Assembly: GCA_963780795.1 (NCBI GenBank)
Contig: CAWADH010000013.1
Span: forward strand, 430,453-494,452
Length of the DNA stretch: 64,000 nt
Origin: DATJGR01 sp963780795
Lineage (GTDB): Bacteria > Pseudomonadota > Gammaproteobacteria > Pseudomonadales > Azotimanducaceae
Direction of reading: 5' to 3'
This document shows, in pieces, positions 42,921 through 49,842 of the stretch. Within the stretch, counting starts at the first letter, position 1; each line of letters starts with the position of its first letter. The translations under genes were made by a program, and so were the position numbers. Under the pieces are notes generated by a model. That model saw nothing but the letters and a program-made list of their open reading frames with translations. It had not been told where the DNA came from and made no database searches.

Positions 42921-44276
42921 CTACCGCTGCGACGCGACCAGCGCTTCGGCAAAGCGCTCGAGGTCCGATAGCGAATTGCAGCGCGACACGCGAAAGCAAT
43001 ACGGCGCGAAGCGCGGCATCTCGGAATCGCCCTCACCCCAGTTCTCGCGCGGCTCCGGATTCAGCCACAGCACGCGTTTGGCGCGTTGCGAGATCGCCTT
43101 GAGCCGATCGACGTGCGGCTCGTAGTAGTTGTTGCGCGCATCGCCGAGGATGATCACCGTCGAGCGGTGATCGACGTCGTTCAGCGCGAGTTCGCGGAAA
43201 TCGAGGAACGCGCGACCGTAATCGGTGTTGCCTTTTCCCCAGTCGAACAATGCTTCCTCGATCGCCGTCTCGATCGGCTTGTCACGAAACTGATCGCTGA
43301 CCTCGCCGAGGCGATTCGAAAACGCGAACGTGCGCACGCTCGGCAGAACGTCGCTGAGTCCGTACAGGAGATACAAAAGGAAGCGCGCGACGCGGCTGAC
43401 CGACCCGCTGACGTCGCACAACGCGAACACGGTCGCTTTCTCGCGGCGCTGTCGCCGCCATTTGAGTCGGAACAACGCTTCGTCGAACGCGATGTTCGCG
43501 CGCAGCGTCTGTTTGATGTCGAGTTGACCGCGCCGCGCCCTGCGTCGCTTCCGACGATGGTCGCGGGCCAGTTGTTCGGCCAGCTTCTCGATGACCCGGC
43601 GCAGTTCACCGCGATATTCGTTGGGAATCTGCGTCAGGTTCGCGGCGAGCGCGGCTTCGAGTATGGCGCGCTTGCCCGATGCATCGACCGTCAGGCGGTA
43701 TTGCGTGTCTACGTATTGCTGCACTTCCTGCCTGATGTATTGCCGCAGATAACGCAGCACGCTGACCACCGCGCCATCGAGTTCGTCTGGCGGCGACGTC
43801 AGCAGGTGTTCGAGCTCGCGGCCGCCGAGCGCGTCGGCGATGCGGCCGACGAGCGTCGCCTTGTCGCGCAACGACTGCATCGAGCCGATATCCGCGTCGT
43901 GCGCCGCGCGCTCCACTGCGAGCGCGAGCGCCGCGCGATCGTTGTGCATGATTCCGCCGACGACTTCGCGCGTCGCTTGCGTCAGATGCGGACCCACCTG
44001 ATGCAACGCGGCTTCGCGGTCGATGCCGCGGAAGAAACTCTCTTTGGCGGGCGTGCGGAATGCGAGTTGTTCGAAGAACCGCGCGAAGCACTCGGCAAAT
44101 CGCGCCTTCTCTTCGCGCGTTTTGGCCAGCGTCAACTCGAGCGCGTCGCGCAGCAGCGTCGGGTCGGCGAGCCCGATGCAGTTCACCACCGCCAACGCAT
44201 CGAGCGTTTCCGCCGGCGAAACGCGGAGTTCCGCCCGGCGCAGCGCAGCAACGAATCGAGCGAGGGTGACGTCCAT
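42921..44276 (-). CDS. CoxE-like VWA-domain protein
   Basis: A 451-residue VWA protein of the CoxE type. A helical N-terminal region (about 1-270) precedes the VWA domain with a MIDAS motif DVSGSVS, the Thr-containing loop KGNTDYG, and LGDARNNYY. CoxE-type proteins pair with a MoxR AAA+ ATPase to insert metals or assemble enzymes; no MoxR gene is in the window. The -10 region TATAAT sits 8 bases before the ATG, with no ribosome site, so the mRNA may be leaderless. It is convergent with the sirtuin gene. Confidence 0.88.
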   Translation of the reverse strand: MDVTLARFVAALRRAELRVSPAETLDALAVVNCIGLADPTLLRDALELTLAKTREEKARFAECFARFFEQLAFRTPAKESFFRGIDREAALHQVGPHLTQATREVVGGIMHNDRAALALAVERAAHDADIGSMQSLRDKATLVGRIADALGGRELEHLLTSPPDELDGAVVSVLRYLRQYIRQEVQQYVDTQYRLTVDASGKRAILEAALAANLTQIPNEYRGELRRVIEKLAEQLARDHRRKRRRARRGQLDIKQTLRANIAFDEALFRLKWRRQRREKATVFALCDVSGSVSRVARFLLYLLYGLSDVLPSVRTFAFSNRLGEVSDQFRDKPIETAIEEALFDWGKGNTDYGRAFLDFRELALNDVDHRSTVIILGDARNNYYEPHVDRLKAISQRAKRVLWLNPEPRENWGEGDSEMPRFAPYCFRVSRCNSLSDLERFAEALVASQR

Positions 44277-44284
44277 GGCGGGGG

Positions 44285-44290
44285 ATTATA
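44285..44290 (-). promoter_or_regulatory. TATAAT -10 box just upstream of the CoxE-like ATG
   Basis: On the minus strand TATAAT is followed by eight bases (CCCCCGCC) and then the ATG at 44276. Transcription would start at or one or two bases before the ATG, giving a leaderless mRNA. No Shine-Dalgarno sequence is present; the -35 is weak. Confidence 0.5.
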
Positions 44291-44295
44291 GGGGC

Positions 44296-44347
44296 GCCCG
44301 TTCGGGAACGGGCCAAAACAAAAAACGGGGCAGCCATGACCGCCCCG
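44296..44347 (-). terminator. Rho-independent terminator of the ferritin-like gene
   Basis: On the minus strand the stem CGGGGC...GCCCCG (44342-44347 with 44326-44331) has a 10-base loop and is followed by TTTTTTGTTTT. A second hairpin with 7-bp arms GCCCGTT/AACGGGC (44296-44302, 44307-44313) lies directly after it. It ends the ferritin-like gene before the leaderless CoxE-like gene begins. Confidence 0.75.
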
Positions 44348-44366
44348 CTTTGCACCGCGAATGTCG

Positions 44367-45542
44367 CTACGCGGTCTGGTCGTATTCCAACGGTTTTTCG
44401 AGTTCGCGCCAGTCGATGTCGCCGTCGGTCGCGAGGTTCTCGAAGTCCATCACACCCATCTCTTCGAACTTCGGCCGGATGCGGTCGGTGAGCAGACCAA
44501 TCCGCTTCAGGTTCGGGATGATGCGGGCGTACAAGAGATTGAGAAAGTCGGCGTTGAGTCCGCGTTCGACGAGAACCTTGCGCGACTGGTCCACATCCCA
44601 ACCAAAGTAGCGGAACACGTCGGTGCCGATGAGGCGGTCGCGGCTCACGATGCACGCTTCGTACGCGAACTGCGCGCGATCCTCGCGCTCTTCCTGCGAC
44701 AACGTCTTCACGAACTCTTCGAGATAGTTGACGCCGAAGGTGACGTGGCGGGCTTCGTCGCGGATGACCAGGTACAGCAGTTCCTTCAGCACCGGATCCT
44801 GCGTGTCGTCTTTGGCCGAGTGGAACGCGGCGAGCGCCAGACCCTCGAGGATGATCTGCATGCCGATGAACTTCAGGTCCCAGCGCGGGTCGGTGAGGAT
44901 CTTGTCGAGCAGATCCTTCAGGCCGCGGTTCACCGGATAGCTCAAACCCATCTTGCGCTGCAGATAGCGGTTGAACACTTCTACGTGGCGCGCCTCGTCG
45001 AACGTCTGCGACGCGGCGTACATCTTGGCGTTGAAGCTCGGCGCGCACGAGACGAGTTGCGAGGCGACCAGTAATGCTCCCTGCTCTCCGTGCAGGAATT
45101 GCGACAGCGACCAGGCCTGGTCGTGGCGGGCAAACTCGAGCTTGCGATCGTCGGTCATCGAATCCCACGGCGCATAGCCGATCCACGGCGACGACTCGAT
45201 GATTTCGCGACGGCGCGCTTCGGGCAGCGGCGGCGCGGCGTGCCAGTCCGGCGTGCGATCCCAATGCACGTCGAGGCTCGCGTTCCAGTTCAACTGCTTG
45301 CCGAGTTCGTACAGTTTGTTGATGCGGTCGTCGGCGACGCGGTAGTCCCAGTTATAGGTGCCGGTCAGTGGCGTGTTGAAGATTTCCGCGACGTGATTGA
45401 CCTGCGCTTCGGTCAGCGTGCCCTCGGCCAATGTGCCCTCGGTCATCGTGCCTTCGGCCATTTCGTCGGCGGCTGCAGGTTGCGTTTCCGCGTCGAAGAA
45501 GCGGACTTTGCGGGGTGCGGCGTCCAGATACGTGATGGTCAT
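44367..45542 (-). CDS. Ferritin-like di-iron protein
   Basis: A 391-residue ferritin-fold protein. Two Glu plus ExxH pairs are visible: GEQGALLVASQLV with TFDEARHVEVFNRYL, and EGLALAAFHS with RDEARHVTFGVNYLEEF, the metal ligands of a di-iron centre in a four-helix bundle. It resembles RNR-like oxidases and N-oxygenases rather than storage ferritin; the reaction is unknown. A short repetitive N-terminal stretch (EGTMTEGTLAEGTLTE) is unusual. ATG 45542 has a strong GGAGG. It is divergent from an AraC regulator, its likely control. Confidence 0.83.
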   Translation of the reverse strand: MTITYLDAAPRKVRFFDAETQPAAADEMAEGTMTEGTLAEGTLTEAQVNHVAEIFNTPLTGTYNWDYRVADDRINKLYELGKQLNWNASLDVHWDRTPDWHAAPPLPEARRREIIESSPWIGYAPWDSMTDDRKLEFARHDQAWSLSQFLHGEQGALLVASQLVSCAPSFNAKMYAASQTFDEARHVEVFNRYLQRKMGLSYPVNRGLKDLLDKILTDPRWDLKFIGMQIILEGLALAAFHSAKDDTQDPVLKELLYLVIRDEARHVTFGVNYLEEFVKTLSQEEREDRAQFAYEACIVSRDRLIGTDVFRYFGWDVDQSRKVLVERGLNADFLNLLYARIIPNLKRIGLLTDRIRPKFEEMGVMDFENLATDGDIDWRELEKPLEYDQTA

Positions 45543-45572
45543 GCGGGATACCTCCTGGAGAGATCGCGCAAT

Positions 45573-45626
45573 GTTACGGACGGTAACGATGCTGGAAAGG
45601 TTCATTCTTGACTTTGAATGATCATT
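45573..45626. promoter_or_regulatory. Inverted repeats between the ferritin-like and AraC genes
   Basis: GTTAC-N5-GTAAC (45573-45587) and the perfect palindrome AATGATCATT (45617-45626) lie in the 122-bp divergent gap. They are candidate binding sites for the adjacent AraC-family regulator or an autoregulatory element. No expression evidence is available. Confidence 0.35.
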
Positions 45627-45664
45627 TCCGGACAGTCTGCCGGTCGTCACGCCCGCCGAATCCG

Positions 45665-46690
45665 ATGCCGTTTCGCGCCCGCCCGAGTCTCGACCTGCCC
45701 GCCGTGCCCGCGCGCGCCGCAAAGGCGACGCTCGAGGGCGCACGCCGGATCGGCATTCCGGCTGAGGTGGTGCTGGCCAATACCGGCCTGTGCGAAGACG
45801 GCATCCGGGTGCCGGCTGCGCGAATCACTTACCGGGCTTACCTGCAGATGCGCCGCAACGTGCTGGCGCAGCCGCTGCCGGCCGACTACGGTTTTGCCCG
45901 CAGACCGTTCTCGATCGCGTCGTACGGCATGCTCGGCTACGCGATGATGTCCTGCGCGACTCTGCAGCAGGCCATTGAAATCGCGCTGAAGTACTACCGC
46001 ACGGGCGGTCCTTTGTTCGAACTGACGTTCGAGCTCGACTCGATCGGTCTGGTAATCAGCACGGACAACGTATTCGATCTCGATTGCCCGTTACTGACGC
46101 TGGTGACGGAGGACCTGTTCAGCACGTTCCCGCTGCTCCTCGAATTGCTCGTTGGGAAGCCGATTGCTCCGGTCGAGGTCGCTCTCGGTTATCCCGCACC
46201 GCCGCACCAGCATCTGTATGCCGCGGCGTTCCAGTGTCCGGTCGTGTTCGACGCGCCGCGCAGCCGATTCGTGCTCGACATCGCCTCGCTCGCGCTGCCG
46301 CTGGTGCAGGCAGACGCGGATTCGGCGGTGATGTTCGAACGATCGTGTCGCGAACTGCTGAACGAGATCGAACGGCACGAGAGCCTCGCCAACGAGCTGC
46401 GCCAGCTGTTGCTGTCGTCGCCCGGCAATCTGCCGGACGCGGCAACGGCAGCTTCGAAGATGCGTCTGGGTGAACGCACGTTGCGGCGCAGGCTCGCCGA
46501 CGAAGGCACCACGTTCCAGGCCATTCTCGACGAGGTGCGTTGCCACATCGCCACTGACTACCTCGTCAGCACGCACCTGTCGACGCAGGAGATCGCCGAG
46601 TTGCTCGGCTTCAGCGAGGCAACGAACTTCCGTCGCGCCTTTCTGCGATGGACGCAGCGCTCGCCCACCAGCTACCGCAAGCAACGGTGA
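45665..46690 (+). CDS. AraC-family transcriptional regulator
   Basis: A 341-residue regulator with an Arabinose_bd-type sensor domain (about 20-215; FARRPFSIASYGMLGYAM, ALKYYRTGGPLFELTF) and a C-terminal AraC double helix-turn-helix (MRLGERTLRRRLADEGTTFQ, then TQEIAELLGFSEATNFRRAF, WTQRSPTSYRKQ). The sensor type occurs in regulators of fatty acid or aromatic catabolism. ATG 45665 is preferred; a longer frame begins at 45608. It probably controls the divergent di-iron gene and itself. Confidence 0.9.
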   Translation: MPFRARPSLDLPAVPARAAKATLEGARRIGIPAEVVLANTGLCEDGIRVPAARITYRAYLQMRRNVLAQPLPADYGFARRPFSIASYGMLGYAMMSCATLQQAIEIALKYYRTGGPLFELTFELDSIGLVISTDNVFDLDCPLLTLVTEDLFSTFPLLLELLVGKPIAPVEVALGYPAPPHQHLYAAAFQCPVVFDAPRSRFVLDIASLALPLVQADADSAVMFERSCRELLNEIERHESLANELRQLLLSSPGNLPDAATAASKMRLGERTLRRRLADEGTTFQAILDEVRCHIATDYLVSTHLSTQEIAELLGFSEATNFRRAFLRWTQRSPTSYRKQR

Positions 46691-47013
46691 CGGCGGTGAT
46701 TCATGCGTTCGACGGAAACCTGAGGTCGCAACGGCCGTTGCCGGAGCTGGCGACCGCATTCGATCTGACGGGATTCAGCTTCGAGATCGCCGGCGGCGGG
46801 CTGCGATCGGTCGAGGCCGGCCTTTCGCTCGATGCGACGTCGTGCCGCACCGATGGCGTCGCACTGGTCGGTACGATCGACGATGCGAGCTTCGATCCCG
46901 ACCACGTGCTGCGCCGGCTCGCGCTCGCGATGGAAGCGGACGGCATTCCATTTACACTGCGATTGTTGGACGCCGACGGCGTTGCACGGGTCACCTATGA
47001 ATCAGATCGTTGA
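46687..47013 (+). CDS. Unknown protein between the regulator and kinase genes
   Basis: A 108-residue frame starting at GTG 46687, which overlaps the AraC stop (GTGA), and ending inside the start of the next gene. It encodes a soluble alpha/beta protein (VTAVIHAFDGNLRSQRPLPE, FDLTGFSFEIAGGGLRSVE, FDPDHVLRRLALAMEADG). I do not recognise a family. Tight packing on both sides and coding-like composition support it as real; its function is open. Confidence 0.55.
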   Translation: MTAVIHAFDGNLRSQRPLPELATAFDLTGFSFEIAGGGLRSVEAGLSLDATSCRTDGVALVGTIDDASFDPDHVLRRLALAMEADGIPFTLRLLDADGVARVTYESDR

Positions 47014-47863
47014 ACTCCCGGCGGACGCGGCGCAGGCGCTGAAGCGGTTGCGGCCGCAATGGCGGATCGACGGTGTCAGCAACGTCGAACTGCTCGTAGG
47101 CGGCTACACCAACGACAACTTCGCGTTGACGTATCGCGACGCGGAATACGTGTTGCGGCTCGCGCGGCGTTCGCCGCTCGCCATCGATCGGGCGTTCGAG
47201 AAGCGTCTGCTGTCGGGACCCATCGCGCTGCTGACGGCGCCGCTGGTCGCATACGTGGTGCCGGAAGGACACATGTTGACCCGGCGTGTCGCGGGGCCGT
47301 TGCTCGTGGATACGCGCCCTACCCGCGCCGCGCTCGCGCAATATCTCGCGCGCCTGCATCTGCGCATTCCGCCGCTCGGGCGCCGTTACGATCTCGTTCA
47401 GACCATCGGCCGCGATCTACGCGTGGCGGCGCAACTCGGCGAAGCGGCGCCTGCGTGGTTCGCGAAGGAACACGAGTCGCTTACGCGCGCGGCGCTGCAG
47501 ATCCGTCCGTGTCACAACGACCTGAATCCGTGGAACGTGATCGTGAGCGCGTCGGACCCCGCGCGCTGGTGCACGCTCGACTGGGAGATCGCCGGTGACA
47601 ACGATCCGTTGTTCGACCTCATCTGCCTCAGCGAAGGTCTCGGCTGGTCGCTCGACGAAACCGATCAGCTTATGGATGAATATCTGGAGTTGATCGAGTC
47701 GCCGCGCGCCCCAACGACACCGCAACGCCGCACCATTCGCAAAGCGTACTTTCTGCGCGAGTACGCGTGGGCGCTGGCACAGCTCGCGTCGGGCAATCGC
47801 CGGCAGGAGATCGAAGCGCAGCTAGCGCGCAGCGCCGAAGCGTTGAAAGAGATCAGCGGCTGA
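46997..47863 (+). CDS. Choline/thiamine kinase-like phosphotransferase
   Basis: A 288-residue protein kinase-like phosphotransferase. It has the Brenner motif CHNDLNPWNV and the metal motif LDWEIAGDNDPLFDL, typical of choline kinase, thiamine kinase ThiK and LicA. It lies beside convergent genes for a NadR-like kinase and PnuC, so a vitamin or nucleoside substrate (thiamine or a riboside) is attractive but unproven. ATG 46997 overlaps the previous gene by 17 bases. Its 3' end overlaps the NadR-like gene by 11 bases. Confidence 0.83.
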   Translation: MNQIVELPADAAQALKRLRPQWRIDGVSNVELLVGGYTNDNFALTYRDAEYVLRLARRSPLAIDRAFEKRLLSGPIALLTAPLVAYVVPEGHMLTRRVAGPLLVDTRPTRAALAQYLARLHLRIPPLGRRYDLVQTIGRDLRVAAQLGEAAPAWFAKEHESLTRAALQIRPCHNDLNPWNVIVSASDPARWCTLDWEIAGDNDPLFDLICLSEGLGWSLDETDQLMDEYLELIESPRAPTTPQRRTIRKAYFLREYAWALAQLASGNRRQEIEAQLARSAEALKEISG

Positions 47864-48404
47864 GCCAGCCGTTGATCGCGGTTGCAGCCCGTTCGAGCCG
47901 CTGTTCCGGTGATCCGCTCACCTCGAGGTACGGCACACCCAGGGAATCGAGCAGCGCCCGATAACGCGCGTGCAGCGCCGGCCGCTCGTGCGGATGCTCG
48001 CGCAGTGGATCGGGCGTCCAGGGGATGTCGGGCGTGGGCAGCAGGTAGCCGCGCCGTCGCGGTCCCGTCAGTTGTTGCGACAGCGTCGCGTCGATCCACG
48101 GATGACTGCCGCCGTAACGGACGTTCCACCAGATTCTGATGACGACGAGATCGGTGTCGGCGATCAGCAGCGGCTCTTCGTCGGTCGCCGCCACCTCGGC
48201 GGCGTGTTGGCCCTTCGCAACGGCGAGTACGTCGCTTTCATCGTACGAAGGCTTACCCGCCAGGTAGGTCCGCGAGAACTCGGGCACCCATGGAACGGCG
48301 AATCGCTGCGCGAGCTGCTGCGCCAGCGTCGTTTTTCCGGCGCATTCCGCGCCGACGACGGCGACGGTCAGACCGGCGCGGTTCGAAGCATCGACTGCCG
48401 CCAC
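47853..48404 (-). CDS. NadR-like ribosylnicotinamide kinase / P-loop ATPase
   Basis: A protein of about 183 residues with a P-loop (VVGAECAGKTTL) and VPEFSRTYLAGK, the signature of the C-terminal kinase part of NadR, which phosphorylates nicotinamide riboside. The repressor and adenylyltransferase domains of full NadR are absent. The PnuC transporter gene overlaps its 5' end: PnuC would import the riboside and this enzyme would trap it. The start is uncertain: GTG 48404 (AGGG upstream) is favoured over nearby GTG 48410 and 48413. Confidence 0.85.
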   Translation of the reverse strand: MAAVDASNRAGLTVAVVGAECAGKTTLAQQLAQRFAVPWVPEFSRTYLAGKPSYDESDVLAVAKGQHAAEVAATDEEPLLIADTDLVVIRIWWNVRYGGSHPWIDATLSQQLTGPRRRGYLLPTPDIPWTPDPLREHPHERPALHARYRALLDSLGVPYLEVSGSPEQRLERAATAINGWLSR

Positions 48405-48985
48405 GCCCACCACCCTGCGAATGCCATACCGATGTAGACGCAGTAAAGCAGCGCGTACATCTCGAGACCTTTGAACAAGTAGATACCGGTCGCGACGATG
48501 TCGACCACCAACCAGACAATCCAGTTTTCGATGTGTTTGCGTGCCTGCAGCCACATCGCCGCAAAACTCATCGTCGTCGTTGCGCTATCCCAGTACGGCA
48601 CTGCGGCGTCGGTGTGGTTGGCGAGGAACCAGCCGAGCGTTGCGGTTGCCGCAACGACGAGCCCGGTAAGCCCGACGACTGCACGCAGCGGCGTGTTGGT
48701 CACCGGAACGTCGGACGACCCGCCGGAAGGTTCGACAGGCCGATCGGCGAATGCCCAGTAGTACCAGCCGTACGCGTTCATCACGACATAGAAGACGTGC
48801 AGCGCGAGGTCCGCATAAAGGCGCGCTTGAAGGAATACGACGATCGAGATGAGCGAATACAACAGACCAATTGGCCAGTTCCAGATGTTCTGCCGGATCA
48901 ACAGCAGCACGCACAGCAGGCCGGAGATCAGGCCCGTCACTTCGAGCCAGTTCTGCGCCCAGTAATCGACAGTGAGGTATTCCAC
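48368..48985 (-). CDS. pnuC: PnuC-family vitamin/riboside transporter
   Basis: A 205-residue inner-membrane protein of the PnuC (SWEET-like fold) family with about seven hydrophobic helices. Motifs are NIWNWPIGLLYSLISIVVF, ARLYADLALHVFYVVMNAYG and the WxxWxxxDI-like IENWIVWLVVDIVATGIYL. It takes up nicotinamide riboside (or thiamine in PnuT relatives) by facilitated diffusion; a cytoplasmic kinase traps the product, and here a NadR-like kinase gene overlaps the 3' end. The start is GTG 48985. Confidence 0.9.
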   Translation of the reverse strand: MEYLTVDYWAQNWLEVTGLISGLLCVLLLIRQNIWNWPIGLLYSLISIVVFLQARLYADLALHVFYVVMNAYGWYYWAFADRPVEPSGGSSDVPVTNTPLRAVVGLTGLVVAATATLGWFLANHTDAAVPYWDSATTTMSFAAMWLQARKHIENWIVWLVVDIVATGIYLFKGLEMYALLYCVYIGMAFAGWWAWRQSMLRTAPV

Positions 48986-49119
48986 ACACGCACTTCGTGA
49001 TTCGGCGGCGAAGCCTGCCGTGCGCTAGCAGGCATTGCAAGGCGCCGCAGCACGACGCACGCGCCGAGGGGTGCCATTTGCCGGTAAAATACCCGGCCTA
49101 TTCGCACAACGGACGCACT

Positions 49120-49821
49120 ATGGCAAAACGCATCGCGATCGTCGAAGACGATCCGGATCAGCGCGCCAACTATCGTGACGCGATCACGAAGAAGGGCTAC
49201 GACGTGGCGGCCTACGCGAGTCGCGAGGAGGCGCTGATCGGCATCGAACGTCAGATGCCCGATCTCGCCATTCTCGACATCATTCTCGGCGACGAAGTGG
49301 ATGCCGGCTTCCAGCTGTGCCGCGATCTTCTGGTGCGCGCCCCTACGCTTCCGGTGATCTTCCTCACCGAGCGGATCGGCGAGATCGACAAGATCTCCGG
49401 ACTGCGCCTCGGTGCGTGGGATTACCTGCCGAAGCCGATCTCGCTCGACTATCTCGCGGAACGGATCTCGTCGTTGCTGCGCATCAACGAAGTGCGTAAC
49501 GCGACCAGCACGAAGGAAAGCACCACTGCGCGGCGCGTGGGAGACCTGTCGCTCGACCAGGAAGCGCTGCTGGTGTCGTGGAAGAACCAGCCGATCAACC
49601 TCTCCGGCACCGAGTTCCGGATGCTCGCGAAACTCGTTCGCGTACCGGGTCATGCCGTCAGCTACGAGACGCTGATGAACGCGACGATGCAGAGTCTCGT
49701 GACCAACAACACCATCAACACGCACATGCGCAACATCCGCAAGAAGTTCGAGAAAGTCGACGCGGACTTCGCGTGCATCAAGAGCGAGTACGGATACGGC
49801 TATCGCTGGTCGGTTCAATGA
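49120..49821 (+). CDS. pdsR: Response regulator, dedicated-sortase type (PdsR-like)
   Basis: A 233-residue OmpR-type regulator. The receiver domain has EDDPDQ acidic residues, the phospho-acceptor Asp in AILDIILGDE, the switch Thr in FLTER and Lys in LPKPIS; the C-terminal winged helix ends with IKSEYGYGYRWSV. The sequence resembles the response regulator class named for the proteobacterial dedicated sortase system. ATG 49120 fits the domain start. The partner kinase gene follows after 21 bases. Confidence 0.88.
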   Translation: MAKRIAIVEDDPDQRANYRDAITKKGYDVAAYASREEALIGIERQMPDLAILDIILGDEVDAGFQLCRDLLVRAPTLPVIFLTERIGEIDKISGLRLGAWDYLPKPISLDYLAERISSLLRINEVRNATSTKESTTARRVGDLSLDQEALLVSWKNQPINLSGTEFRMLAKLVRVPGHAVSYETLMNATMQSLVTNNTINTHMRNIRKKFEKVDADFACIKSEYGYGYRWSVQ

Positions 49822-49842
49822 CACGTCCATGAAGCGGACACC

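Noticed and set aside
49013..49033. GCCTGC/GCAGGC hairpin upstream of pnuC as a riboswitch
   Set aside because: It is a lone 6-bp stem without any recognised riboswitch core; probably chance.
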